From Roseiconus lacunae (GTDB lineage: Bacteria > Planctomycetota > Planctomycetia > Pirellulales > Pirellulaceae), in contig NZ_VSZO01000015.1 of assembly GCF_008312935.1 (NCBI RefSeq), positions 186,001 through 250,000 on the forward strand: a stretch of DNA of 64,000 bases. Direction: 5' to 3'. Shown piece by piece: positions 35,151-50,100 of this stretch (position 1 is the first letter of the stretch; every line of letters begins with the position of its first letter). The translations under genes were made by a program, and so were the position numbers. Under the pieces are notes generated by a model. The model saw nothing but the letters and a program-made list of their open reading frames with translations. It was not told the DNA's origin and did no database searches.

Positions 35151-38100
35151 ATGAGCAATCAACGCGACTGGAAGTGGCCGTTCCGGAATAGAAAGTCTCC
35201 CTCGAAAGCTGCTCAGAAGCGGCGCAAACGGCGATCGCTGGCCGAGCAACTCGAAGCTCGTCGGTTGCTTGTTTCCGACGCCCCGGTCGGCTCGCCCGAA
35301 GTCGTTTCGGGGGTGATCAGCGAAGACGAAGTCTGGTCCGGTACGGTACATGTGACCGGTGATGTGGTAATCTCCGACGGGGTGACGCTGCAAATCGAAC
35401 CGGGGACGGTCGTCAAGTTTGCGGCCGGTCGTGAAATCTTTTCCGATGGGGTAGTCGAGGCGATCGGAACGGCCCTAGCGCCGATCACCTTCACGTCGAT
35501 GTTTGACGATACCGTCGGTGATGACCTGACTCCGGACAGCGAAGGGACACCGTACCACGGTGCCTGGGATAGCCTGAAATTTCGCAGCGGATTGAACACC
35601 CTGTCGCATGTCGAGGTGCGGTACGCCGGCGACAATGACGGAAACGGCGTCGGCGGCGGGGCGACCCCGGCGATCAGTATTAGCTTTGATGATCACGCCC
35701 CTAGCCTGCAGAACACGCTTGATCATGTCTCCGTGATTGATTCGTACTCCACCGGGATCAGCATCCTTGGTGGGGCGCCGATTCTGACCGAAGTGGATGT
35801 CGAAGGTTCCTATGGTGTGCCGTTCTATTTCGAACTTGATGCCGATCCTCAAGTCACGGGCATCAATGCGACCGACAACGCGGCCGGTGACAGAATCGAA
35901 ATCCAAGGTGGGCAGCTTCAGCAAGATCGTGTTTGGGATTACGGAGACTTGCCGATCGCACTGACCAGTGACCTTCAAGTTGGCCCCGATGCGGAATCAA
36001 ATCCCATCGACTTGACGATCGCCCCAGGAACGGTCGTGAAAATGGCCAAGGGAGCATATTTACGAGTGTCTTCGGGGACTCTCAATGCGATCGGAACGGT
36101 TGCCGAACCGATTGTCTTCACCGCGGCGATTGATGATTCGGCCGGAGGTGATTCCAACGGCGACGGTGATTCCACGACCGGATATCGAGGCTACTGGGAA
36201 AACATCGATTTCTACACCGGCAACAACATTCTTTCGCATGTTGAGATTCGTTATGCCGGCGATAACAACGGTGATGGCGTGGGCGGTGGCGCTGTCCCCA
36301 CCCTGCGTGACAGTTTCAGTGATCATGATCCGGCGCAACGCAACACTTTCGATCATGTTGCTGTTTCTGGAAGTTATTCAACCGGCGTCAGCATCCTTGG
36401 TGGGGCGCCGGAGCTGACCGAAGTCAACGTCAACGATTCGCTTGGCACACCTTTCTATTTTGAACTCGATGCCGACCCCCAGGTCACAAACATTGATGCG
36501 TCGGGCAACGCCGACGGTGACAAAATCTTGATTCAAGGCGGAACGCTTCAGCAAGACCGCGTCTGGGACTACGGTAACTTGCCGATCGCGTTGACTACTG
36601 ATCTGCAAGTCGGTCCCGATGCGGAATCGAATCCGGTCGACTTATCGATCGCCAAAGGCACTATCGTCAAGATGCCCTCTGGGAGTCTATTGCGGGTGTC
36701 GTCGGGGACGCTCGACGCGACCGGGACGGCTGCCGAACCGATCGTGTTCACAGCGGCGATCGATGATTCCGTGGGAGGTGACTCCAACGGGGACGCAGAT
36801 GCATCGACCGCGTATCCAGGTTACTGGGAGAACATCGATTTTCGCACCGGCGAGAACGTACTCGAGCATGTCGAGATTCGTTACGCCGGTGACAACAACG
36901 GTGACGGAAGGGGAGCTGGTGCGGTCAGCGGAGTCTTGTTGAACTTCGACGACCGAACACCTGCACTACAAAACCGTTTGTCACATGTTCGGATCACGGA
37001 CGGATTCTCGCACGGTGTAGCCGTCAATGCGGGAGCGCCTATTCTGGATACGGTTCATGTTGGCGACTCCTATGGTTATCCGTTCTATTTCGATTTAAAT
37101 TCGGATCCACAAACGAACCAGTTGACGGCGTTGGGCAATTCATCGGGTGATCGCATCGTGGTCGAAGGCGGTTCACTCGAGGAAAACCGAAATTGGAACT
37201 ACGGTGACCTGCCTTTGCACCTCACGACAAACCTTGTGATTGGGAGCGACGGTGATGGCAACCCCGTGACGCTTGATATCGCACCGGGAACAACGGTCAA
37301 AGTCGCCTCCGGCGCGACGATCGATGCGGTCAGCGGAACCTTGCATGCGGTGGGAACGCCTGCCGATCCGATCGTGTTCACCGCATGGACGGATGATCGA
37401 TTCGGTGGGGATTCCAACGGTGATGGTCAGGCGACCGCCGGATATCCGGGGTACTGGGAATCGATCCAACTGACCGGTCCCAACAGCGTCTTGGAACATG
37501 TCGAGATTCACAACGCCGGTGACAACAACGGCGATGGGATTGGATCCGGCGCGGTGGGCGTCGTCCAGATTGATTACCCCGGTGGGATCGAAGACGAAGA
37601 GGCTCGATTGACCGCGGTCAAAATCGCGGATGCGTTCGGCAATGGAATCGAGCTCTATGCCGGGAAGCCCACCCTGCAAAACGTTCATGTCGAAGACGTC
37701 AACGGCGTGCCCTATTACTTCGAACTCGACGTAGATCCCATCACGTCCGGACTGACCGCGAAAAACAATCTGGCCGGAGATCGAATCGCAATTCAATCCG
37801 GAACGCTAAAGTCCGATCGTCGATGGGATTATGGTGACTTGCCGATTCATCTGACACCGGGTGATCTGGTAATCGCCGAAGCTGACGATGGGACATCGAC
37901 GACACTCGAAATCGCTTCCGGAACGATCGTCAAGGTTGGCTACGGGTACCAGGTTCGGAGTTCTAGCGGGACCTTGAAAGCGATCGGATCGGCGCTCGAT
38001 CCGATCATCTTTACCGCTGCGGTCGACGACACCGCCGGTGGTGATACCAATGGCGACGGCGCAAACTCAGTGCCCTATCCCGGATATTGGGAATCGATTG

Positions 38101-41100
38101 AGTTAAGCGGTCCGGGAAACGTTCTCGAACACGTTCAGGTACGCTACGCGGGCGATAACAACGGCGATGGGATCGGCGGCGGGGCGACCGGTGCGATCGA
38201 GCTGAATTACGGCGGAACGGATGTCGACAAGCAAACTCGATTGACCAACGTGACCGTCAGCGATGGTTTTTGGCATGCGGTCAATCTGTCGTCCGGGGCT
38301 CCGACGCTCGAAAATGTCAGTGCGATCAACAACGTCGGTGCGGCATACCTGTTTGCGCTCAATACCAACCCCAGCATTACCAATCTGACTGGCGAAGGAA
38401 ACGATGGTGGCGATCGGATTATTGTCACGACAGGCACCTTGTTGTCGGATCGTGATTGGAACTATGGCGATTTGCCGATCCATTTAAGTGGTGCTGAGTT
38501 GAGGATCGGACCGGATCAGGAATCCAATCCGGTGGAACTGACCATTGCACCGGGGACCGTCGTCAAGCTCGATCGTGGCGCTCTGATTAACGTGGCTGAC
38601 GGGTCACTGAAAGCAATCGGAACGCCGGCGGAGCCAATTTTCTTCACCGCTCTCGCCGACGATTCCGTCGGTGGTGATTCACTTGCGGATGGCGCGACCG
38701 GTGTCTATCCCGGCTACTGGGAAGGGTTGTTGCTCGGTGGTTCTGACAACGAACTTAGCAACGTGCATGTCCGCTACGCCGGTGACAACAATGGCGACGG
38801 CATCGGTGGCGGCGGTGTCCCCGCGATCATCGTCCGTTCGGACATGACGCTCGATGGTGTCGTGATCGAGCAATCGTTCGGTGCGGGTTTGGCGATTCAG
38901 AATGACGCGATCGTCCAGGTTAGCGGTGGCAGAATTGAATCGGCCACCACCAGCCCTTATTCACGATCGGGGATCGAGGTTGTCGATGGCGAGTTGATCG
39001 CCGACTCCATCGCACTGATTCGCAATGATGTCGGTGTTTATGTCGCGACGGGGCAGATCGCGTCAGTGACCGGTAGTGCGTTCTTGGGCAATGGCACCGC
39101 GGTCAGTCATGGAGGCACGAATGCCGCCAACGCTGTATTTCAAAACAATTGGTGGGGCGATGCCGGTGGTCCCCATGACCCATCGGCTGCCGACGGGTTC
39201 ACCAACGTCAACCCCGACGGTCAAGCGGTCTCCGACTACGTCGACTATTCCAATTTCTTGACGACGGGGCCTAATCTAGCGATCGGTCCCCAAGTCGTTC
39301 GTTTGACGCGTTTGGCGCCGACGACGGAGCCTCCGCATCATCGCTATGAAGCCGAAGGCAACGCGCTCGATCAATGGGGAACACGGCACGGAACGATCGG
39401 CGGCGATGTAACCTACCAAACAGGACGATCGGGCGGGCAGGCATTCGAATTTGATGGCGATGGCGACTACATCAATCTTGGCGCTTGGGCACCCGCAACC
39501 GATTGGACGGTGTCCGCTTGGGTCAACCCGACCACGATCACACCGGGAGCCCATCACGCGATTGTCAGCGGAGCAGCGCAACAACGCGATTGGGGGCTGG
39601 GGATTCACGACGGAAATTTCGTTGCCCGTTATAGAAACGGCGAATTGCTCGACAGCGGCGTCGCCGCATCGGAAAACGTCTGGAGTCACGTGGCGGCGAC
39701 GCTAGAAGGGACCACCTTGTCGGTCTATGTCGATGGAACGTTGCGAAACAGTGTGGATATCGGAACGGCGTATGCGCCGACGGCGGTCAGCACCCAAATC
39801 GGACGATCGTATTACAACAGCGGGAACTACTTCATCGGTCGCCTCGATTCGATCTCAATTGTCGAAAGGGCAGTCAGTGCTAGTGAAGTGGTAACGCTAC
39901 GCGACAGCAACACCGTTGATCCCTTCGTTCCACAAGCTCAACTGCAAGTCGACTTTGATCGCGTGATTGATTTCACCTCGTTTGGGATCGAGGACGTGAC
40001 GGTCACTGGCCCGCAAAGTCTGTCGGTGCTCGACGTCACTCCGGTGAATGATCGATCGGCGATCGTCACATTGTCACGCGACTTTGAAACCGAAGGCCAG
40101 TACAACGTCTCGATCGGTCCGGCGATCGGCGGTAACGCATCCTCGGAAATGGATCAGGACGCCGACGGGATCGCCGGCGAACCGATCGATGATGTCTTCA
40201 CTAGTTCACTAGGCGTCGACAAGACCGGTCCTCGAATCATTGGGCAAACACCGAGCGGAACCAGTTCGGAAGTCCTCAGTTCGATCGAAGTGACCTTTGA
40301 CGAACCAATCGACCCGGCGTCGATTTCTGCCACAGCGGCTCGGCTGTATCTGCCTGACGCGGTTTTGGCTCGTGATGCATACGACCCCAATGACGTGCAA
40401 CCGGGCTTCAGCGTTCGGACGGTCAAATCAAACGGTGGCGTCTCGACGGTCGACGAAGCGATCGCAGTTCTTGAGTCGAATGACATTTCGTTGCAAGACG
40501 ACATCGAACGCCATTCGACGTTGAACTTTGGCAATGCCGCCGGCAACTTCAGCGAAGACTCAACGCTCGCCTTTTCAGGAAACTACGTCGCGCTGGAAGC
40601 GATCGGAGTGATTCGCATTCCGGCCGCCGGTCAATGGACCTTCGCGATCGGATCGGATGACGGTTTCCGTTTGGAAATCGGTGATCAGACAACGCAGTAC
40701 TTTTATGGTCGTGCCTTCGCGACCAACTTGGCAGTATTCGACTTTCCACAGCCCGGTGACTATCCGCTGCGGGTAATCTATTTCCAAGGCACCGGTGGGA
40801 CGGGGTTGGAATTGTCAGCCGCGGCCGGCGAGAAAGCTGCCTTTGATGACGATTTCAAACTTGTCGGTGATATCGATGGCGGTGGTTTGTCAATCGCGAC
40901 GGCCTTGCACGAGCCCAATCAGTATTTGCCGGTCTTTGCGATCACGCCAACCGACGCGACCAACACCAGCTTTCGATTTGACTTTACCCCGCAACCCTTT
41001 GAAGGCGAGTACGAATTTGTCATCGATCCGGTCTTCAAAGACCTCCAAGGCAACCTGCTGGACCAAGATGCCGATGGCAACGGTGGTGAATCGATCGAGG

Positions 41101-44100
41101 ATCGCTACTCCAGTAGGATCACCGTCACGCGGGACCCGCTTCGAGTCGTCGCCCAATCTCCGACCGGAGCAATCAATGGCGCACTGACCCAGTTCGACGT
41201 GACGTTCAATGTCGCGATCGATCCGAATAGTTTTGCGACCAGCGACGCCAAGGTGACTGGACCGGGTGGCCAAGTCACTGTCACGGATATTGTTCAACTG
41301 AGTCCGACGCAGTTTCGCGTCGTCGTCGAACGCACCACCGAGGACGGCGTCTATCAGTTTTCGATCGGACCGGATATCACCGACCTCGCCGGCAATCGCA
41401 TGGACAGTGATCGGGATGCGATCGGCGGAGAACTGGAAGACCGTTACTTCGGTTCCTTTGAATTGGCAGGCGGTGGTCCTTATGTCACCGACTTCTCGCC
41501 GCAAGCGACGATCGCACCAGGGATCTCCGCTGCTCAAGTCACCTTTAGCGAGCCCGTGCGCCTGTCTAGTTTCACTCCCGCCGACGTTGTGTTGGTTGGG
41601 CCAGGCGGTCCGATCGCCGTTGAGACGATTCAAGCGATCGGCAATCGTGTTTACGAATTGACGTTCGCGGCTCAATCAACCGACGGTCAGTACACGATCG
41701 ACATCGGACCGGCGATCAACGACTTCGGCGGCTTGGCGATGGACCAAGATCGTGACGGAATCTCTGGCGAAGCGTCTGAGGATGTGTATTCAGATTCCTT
41801 CGTTATCGACGCGGTCGGACCCATGCTGTCCAGTTACGAGCCCGACTTTGTCAATCGGCCGTACGATTACATCGACTTTACGTTTGATGAAGCGATCAAT
41901 CCCGCATCCGTCACGCCGCAGGACATCATGGTGATGGGGCCCACCGGTGCGGTCACGATCAGTCAAGTTGTCGCGATGTCGACTCGCACTTTCCGTGTCT
42001 CCTTTGCCAAGCAAACCGCGGTTGGAGAATACAGTTTCCTGCTCGGTCCCCAAATCACCGACCTTGTCGGCAACTTGATGGACCAAGATGGCGACGGGAT
42101 CGGCGGCGAAGCGTCCGACGACCAGTCTTCTGGTGTGGTTCACTTCAACGCACCCAATCTTGCCGTTGCAATTCTCGATGTCCCCGCGGCGGTGCAAAAT
42201 GGCGAGACAATTTCCGTCGACTACACCGTGATCAACGACGGCGCTTCGATTGCGATCGAACCATGGTCCGATCGCCTGGTGCTCTCGGCCAATACGGTGT
42301 ACGGCGATAGCGACGACATCGTCATCACGACACGGAATCGATCCGTCGATCTTGCGGTTGATGAAACTTACAACGCGACAATCGAATACGAAGTCCCGTT
42401 TGTCGACGCCGGTGAGTACACGTTGTTCGTAGTGGTTGATCGTGCCAATCAAGTCTTCGAAGAAAACGAAGCAGACAACCTTTCTTCGATCACGCTGACG
42501 ATCGAAGAAGCTTCTCCGCCGGCCGATCTGATCGTCGATGGGATCAGTATTCCCGCACTTGGCTACCGAGGATCGACGATCGATGTGACGTGGCGTGTCC
42601 GCAACGACGGTATCTCGACGACGACCGTCTCCTCTTGGGTTGATCGAGTTTACCTGAGTAACGACCAAGTTCGTGGCGGCGATGTTCTTCTCGGTAGCTT
42701 TACACACCAAGGTGCACTCGATTCCGACGCGTCCTACACCACCACGCAATCATTCGTGATTCCCAACCATGTCGACACTACCGACTGGTACGTTCTCGTT
42801 GAAACCGATGCGACACGTGTTGTCTATGAACCAACCGTGGAAGACAACAATGTGACCGCAAGCTCGACGCTGATCACTGTCGAGGTCAAACCGCTTCCCG
42901 ATCTAGCTATCGAAGCGATCACGCTTGCTCCAGGGGCGATCCCGACGAGCGGTGAAACGCTCGAAGTTCGATGGGAAGATGTCAATCAAGGTGCCGCGCT
43001 GGCCGAGTCGCCGTGGGTAGATCGTGTTTACTTGTCGAGCGATGACGCTTATTCCAACGACGACGTGCTGCTTGGCGAAGTCACCGCAAATGGCAGCCTG
43101 GGAGTCACCGATCGCGCCGCACGTCAGACTGTCGTTTCACTTCCCGATGGAATCTCCGGTAGCTATCACCTGATCGTCGTTCCCGATGCCGCCAATCAAG
43201 TTGACGAAGGCAGCGGTGAGCAAACCGGAACGCTCGCACTGCCGATCGAAGTGGCCGGCTATCCCTATGCCGATTTGACCGTTACGGATGTGACTGCCCC
43301 GGAATTATTGATCGGTGACCCCGTCGATTTGACTGTTTCATGGACGGTCGAAAACGTAGGGCAAGGTGCCGGCAGAGAGTCATCCTGGATCGATCGCGTC
43401 TACCTTTCCACCGACGAAACCTTTGGCGATGCCGACGATAGACTGATCGGGGAATATCAGCATGATGGCATTGTTCCTGTCGGCCAGTCGTACACACGTA
43501 CCGAGATCATCCCCCTGGCCGCCAGAACCAGCGGGCGATTCACGCTTTATGTCCAAACCGATGCCAGCGATGCCGTGTATGAACTTGCCGGCGATGCGTC
43601 CAACGTTGCGGCGCCGGCCCATCCGGTTGACGTCGCGACATCAACATACAGTGATCTGTTCGTCGATAACGTGACCGTCAGTGACCAGACGGTTCCCACC
43701 GCGGGGCAACCGATCGAAGTGACGTGGACGGTCGGCAACCGTGGCATCGCGACGACCGATCGCGATTCTTGGACAGACTACATCTACGTTTCCGATTCAA
43801 ACGATGGCAGTGGCTTGCGGCTGATCGGCTACAGCACCCATGGGGGTGCCCTGCCGGTCGATGGTTCGTATAGCAGAACGGAAACACTGCAGTTGCCTCG
43901 TGACTTAGACGGTGAAACCTACATCTATGTCCGTACCGGTGGTCCGTACGAATTTCTTTACGGTGGTTATGACAACTTCGGCGGAAACCAAGGCCGAAGC
44001 GAAGCATTCGATGTCACTTATGTTCCTCCGACGTCGAATTTGGTCGTCGAAAATCAAGCCGTCACCATCCCCAACTCTCCAGCAGGATTTGACGACGGTA

Positions 44101-47100
44101 CCCAAATCGAAGTGAGTTGGACGATCAAGAACGATGCACTCGATGGCAACGGTGCGACCGAAGGGGGCTGGACCGACCGCGTTTACTTGCGTTCGCATGC
44201 TGACCAATCACAGTCTTATTTGCTGGGCACGTTCAACGCGACCGATAGTTTAGGCCCAGGCTTATCGATCGATCGAACCGAATTGGTGACTTTACCGCGG
44301 GCGAGCGGATTGTTCGAAGTCGTCGTGATCACCGATTACTACGATTCGGTCGAAGAGGCGATCGAGGATGATAACGAAGGAAAGTCGGCTCCCTTCAACT
44401 TGAATCTTCGGCCTCGAGCGGATTTGCAGGTCACCGTTGATAGCCAGTACACCAATCCGATCACCGCCGGGACATCGATTGATGTTCAGTTCACCGTCCG
44501 TAACGCAGGAACCGCGGACACACCCTCGGGCGGAAGTCGATGGTCGGATCGAGTCTGGTTGTCGTCGTCTTCAAGCAGCACTTCAGGGGCGATCCTTCTT
44601 GGTGAATTGCAAAACGGATCGGCGCTTGCCTATGCCGGTTCACCCAACGGCGGTTCCACCGAATACACGACACAAGCGAGTTTCTTGTTGCCACGTGCGC
44701 TCGCTGGGAATTACTTCGTCTTGGTCGAGACCGATGTGCGGAATCGCGTCGATGAATTTCCCAACGACGGAAACAATCGCGCCGCCGCCGCGATCGCGAT
44801 CGATGCCAATCCGGTGCCACCGCCGGATTTGGTCGCCGATTTTATCAACGGCCCCGCCGATAGTTTTGATGACTCATCGTTTACGGTCCGCTACAAGGTG
44901 ACCAACCGTGGAACGGGAGTGACCGACCCCGGTGCCTGGACCGATCAAGTTTGGTTAACGCTTGGCAAAGATGGTCCCAAGAGCAGCCGAGGCGATCGCC
45001 TGGTCGGGACCCACCGTCACGGCGGAGTCCTGGAAGTCGGTGAATCGTACGAAGCGGAAACAACGGTCAGGATTCCTAAAGGGCTGACCGGACAGTATTT
45101 CCTGATGGTCTATGCCGACGGCTATCGGGGTGTTTACGAAGTCGCATTCGATCAAAACACCAATCCGGACGCACCAAACGATCTGGACGGCAACAACTAC
45201 GCGACCACACCGATCAACATCCTGTTGACGCCGCCAGCCGATTTGCGTGTCCGAGAGGTCAACGTCAATAGCGCGACACCGATCAAGGGTGGTGAAAAGG
45301 TTTCTTTGTCGTGGACGGTCGACAATATCGGGCCCGCCGCAACGGATCGCGAGAATTGGGCCGATGCGATTTACCTTTCCGATGACGACGTCTTAGACTC
45401 CGGCGACCAGCTCGTTTTTGCACTTCCACACGCCGGTCGATTGCTTTCGGGGGACGAATACAGCCAGGAAGCCGAATTCACCTTACCACCGTCGGCCGAA
45501 GGGCAGCATTTTCTCGTTCGCACGAATGCCGACCCGCGGTTGGCAATGACCGATGAAGCAAAGTTCTTGGCCGAAGTCGCGGCGGTCCTGAAACGGATCG
45601 AAACGGCGACAGGAAAACCGATCGGGGACACGGAAATCGGCGACCTCAATCAGTTTTCACAATCGGAATTGCGCGCGATCCTTGCCGGACCGACGAACAC
45701 GCTCGTCCAAGTCTACGAAGGTCCGTTTACCGAGAACAACGTGGGTTCGGTGGCTGCGGAGGTTAACGATGCGGCCTCCGACTTGGAGGTGCAATCCGTT
45801 TCCGCTTCGCCGACGAGTCAATCCGGCGAGCCTATCAGCGTCAACTGGACGATTCGCAATACCGGTAACGATGCGACGTATGCCGAAACTCGGAACTTGG
45901 CTCAGTATGTCTTTCTTTCGAAAGATCCCATCTTCGATGCATCGCGAGCATTCCTTGCCGCTTCGAAAACGCATGTACTCGACCAACCACTTCAGGTCGG
46001 TGAAACGTACAACGACGGTGTAATCGTCCACTCACCGGCTGGAAGCAGTGGCAAGTGGTACGCGCACGTGTTCGTCAACATTGCGCTGTATCGTGGTAAA
46101 CCTGTTCTTAACTCTTTCTCAGAAAGCAGTTTTCCCGCTTGGCCTAGTTACTTTGAATCACGCGTTTGGGAAGACGGACAAAAGCAGAACAACCAAGGAA
46201 CGTCCAACGAAATTCAGATCGAGTATGCCGAACCGAACCTGGTGATCTCGAACCTCTCCGCCGTTCCCGTTGATCCCGAAAGCGGTTCTTTGATGGATGT
46301 CTCATTCACTGTTACCAACAGTGGAACACGGATGACGCGTCAGTCCCGATGGTCCGACCGCGTTTATTTGTCGACCGATACCTCGGCCGATGGATACGAC
46401 ATCGGACTCGGAAACTTCACCCGTGATGAGAGTCTGGACATTGGTGAAAGCTACGACGTGGAATTGCAAGTTCGTTTGCCGAACAACATCGGAGGGACGT
46501 TCTACGTCATCGCCGAAACGGACGCAGTGTTCGCACCGCAGTCTGCTGCTTACACACTTCCTTACCCGATCGCCGAAGGCGGTTTGCGGCTGTACGGGAC
46601 CAGTGATACGGTCGCCGAATTTAACGACGAAGGTGATAACCAAGCGATCACGGAGTTGTCGGTTCAGTTTGTCGAAGCACCGGATTTGGTGGTCGACACG
46701 ATCGACCATGTCAGTCAATCCACGCCGCCAACAAACGTCATCGAAGTCGGTAACCAAATTCACTTTACGTACACACTCAGCAACGACGGCGGTGTCATCC
46801 CGGATTCTCAGACCCCGTTTTACGACCGTGTGTATCTCTCGCGTGATCGATTGCTTGACCCACGAAGCGATCACTACATCAAACAAATTCAGCATAACAC
46901 ACCGTTGGCCGCTGGCGAGTCGATCAAAATTGACTCGTCGGCTTGGTTGCCACGCGGTATCACGGGCGACTACTTCTTGATCGTTGAATCGGACATCGAA
47001 CGTTATGCGCGTCCGAATGGCGAAGTCATTGAATCGAACGAGCTGAATAACGTCACGATATCGACAACGCCGGTGTTGATCGTCCAGCCGCCGCCCTCCG

Positions 47101-50100
47101 ATTTACAAGTGACCAGCATCGTGGCGCCGCTGTCGGCAAGCGTCGGTGATGTCGCGACGGTTTCCTGGACGGTTGAAAATCGAGGCGAAGAAAAGGCGCA
47201 GGCCAGGATCGCAGACGCAGTCTATCTCTCGGCGGATAACGTTTGGGACATTGGCGATCGTCTGCTCGGAAGAGTCGAATCGGCCGGCGTACGAACGGTT
47301 CAACCGGGCGCTTCTTACACGTCGACGCTCGACTTTGAAGTCCCCGCCGTGCTTCCGGATGATTATCGGATCATCGTGCGGACCGATATCTTTGACGATG
47401 TTGTCGAAGGCGAAAACAACCGAAACAATAATTTGACGTCTGCCGATCAGGTCGGCGTGACGGTTCCGTTGCTGCGTTTGGATCTGCCGCTTCAAGAGCA
47501 ATTGGCGCAAGGTGTCAGCCGGTTGTTTCAGCTCGATACAGAGCCGGGCCAAACGATCGAATTGACACTCGATAGTCTCAGCGACATCGGATCGCATGAA
47601 TTGTACGCGGCGTACGAACGGCTGCCATCGCCGTTGGACTACGACGCGGCCTACGAAGGCTACCTCGCGCCGGACCAGACCTTGGTGATCCCGGAAACCC
47701 TGGGCGGTCGATACTTTATCATGGCCCGCGCGGGCGTTCGGATCGACACCGAAGACGGGACCTATGATCCGACACTTCGGTCGGAGTACGACGTTGAGCT
47801 CAATGCCACACGAATCCCGTTCGGAATCTCCAGCGTTTCGCCCGATTCCGGCGGTGACGATCGCTACGTCACTGTGACCATCGAAGGGGCCGAGTTCCCC
47901 GAGCAGGCTGCTGTGCGTTTAATCCGGCCGACGTTGGCCGAATTTGCGCCCGTGAGCGTTTCACGCATCGATGCGACCAAGATCGTTGCCGTGTTTGATC
48001 TTCGCGATGCGCCACATGGATTGTATGACGTCCAAGTGTTGCATCCCGATGGGCGATTGGCGATCGACCCGTACCGCTTCCAAGTCGAAGCGGCCGACGT
48101 ATTCGAGTCTAATGTTGGTGTCGGTGGTCCTAGCCAAATCGATCTCGGAGCGACGGGCAATTATGGTTTCGCGATCGAAAACTTGGCGAACGTTGACACG
48201 CCCTACACGGTGTTCGAATTCGCGTTTCCCAAGGTCAAAAACCGACGTCCGGAATTGATCCGTGGCGACGCGATTGTCTTCCAGGCGGGTTTGCGAGGTG
48301 ACGCAACGACGATCGCGCCTCTGTTTGATTCGATCAGTACGTTCGATTCGTCAAGTATCGCTCCCGAATTGAACCTTGACGGCGTTCTGACCGCCCGCGG
48401 CGTCGCGATCGATTTGCCGAATCAAGGTGTCACCGAAATCGGATCGTCGGTCAGCATCTATCCCGGATTGCGTGCCGAGATCGAAGAGGATCCGGATTTT
48501 CTGAAGAAACTCAGCCCGTTTGACCTCGATGACCTCGCATTCGATTTCTATGTCGCTGCCGCGGCGACACCGATGACATCGAGCGAATACATCGCGTATC
48601 AGCAAGAACAAGCAAGTCGTTTGCGCGATGAAATCCTTGCCACGGATATCGAAGCGATCCTGCAGGAAGAACGCGACGAGGATGACGACGAGAATACTCC
48701 GGTTGCCGGCGAAGCATTTAAACGGCTCGCCCTCGAATCATTGCAAACCTTTGCCGGCGATGCAGATTCCTTTACCGGTCTTTACCTGCAAGCACTCGTC
48801 GATCAGGGCTTGTTGCGATTGGAAGATCAGCCACCGGTTGCAGACGCATCGGCAGAAAATATCAGCGGATTCTTTTCGATCATTGGCGGGCTTCTCGGCA
48901 GCGAAACTGGTCAAGGGATCCTGGACGAAGCCGAGCAGCAACTGAGTCAAGCGGGGGAGAATCTGACTTGGTTGGTCGAATTGATGCGACGTTTCGATGG
49001 GCACACGCCCGATGCGACTAGCGGTGGAAATCAGGTTCCTGATCGTTCCGACTATGACCTTGGTGCCAGTCATCCGACGTCGTTTGTAAGCTTCGAATTG
49101 CGCGCCGGACCGCCACCGCTTTTCGATTTCGGCGAAGTGCCGGATCAAATCGCGTTTGACTTTAATGGCTTCGGTGATGGCGCCGATGAGTCGGTGGAAT
49201 TGACCGGTCCGATGGGAGTTGGCGTTGACAACTTTGTTCCCATCGAAACGCCTTTGCCATACACCGCCAAAGCAACGTATGACGCATCTTCCGTTGATGC
49301 GGTCCGTCAAGTGCGGATTCTCATTCCGCTCGACGACACTCTTGACGAACGCAGTTTCCAGCTTGCCGATATCCAGCTGGGCGATCAATCAATCCAGCTC
49401 CCAGCCGGGCGACCGAACTTTGTCGGTGAATTTGATCTGACAGAAACAGAAGGCTATGTGCTGCAAGTCACCGCCGGCATTGATGCGAACACGCGTGTCG
49501 CATCGTACTTGTTGCGAGCGGTCGACGGACGGGACGGATTGCCGCCGGTCGATCCTGCGATCGGGTTGCTACAACCCGGAGAAACAGTCACGGTCGGGTT
49601 CTGGGCTGCGGTGAACGACGTCGATGCTGCTGGTGGTTCGAACCCGATTGCAACCGGCGATCCGATCGAAATGACGGTTCGATCGATCTTCGATGATGCG
49701 GCACCAGTCGATAGCGAAACGATCACGGCGACCGTCGATGCGGTCGCGCCTACGAGTACGGTCAGCGTTCTGCCACTCGGTGGTGATGCTTACGAAGTTC
49801 AATGGACGGCGACCGATGATGCCGGTGGCAGTGGCGTCGCAACACATTCACTGCTCGTTTCGCTCGATGGTGGAAGTCGCTATCGCAGTGTGTTGTACCG
49901 TACCAACGAAACCTCGTTCGTTTACGAAGCGGAACCGGGACAGCGACCGCAATTCTTGGTTCGTTCGATCGACGCGGCGGGCAACATCGAGCCGGTTCCG
50001 GCCGGTGTACGTGTTCCGCGACTGGTTCCCGAAATCAACCTCGGATCGGCCCCAACGGTCACGGTGGTCCCCAAGGTTGACCTGCCGATCGCAACGGCTC

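Noticed and set aside
35300-39250. CRISPR-like array
   Set aside because: The repeats are 630-base coding units, not short direct repeats with spacers.
41790-42749. 319-codon minus-strand open frame, and others on the minus strand under the giant gene
   Set aside because: Shadows of the strongly coding plus-strand frame, which has clear CARDB and Ig repeats; the minus-strand frames carry no domain.
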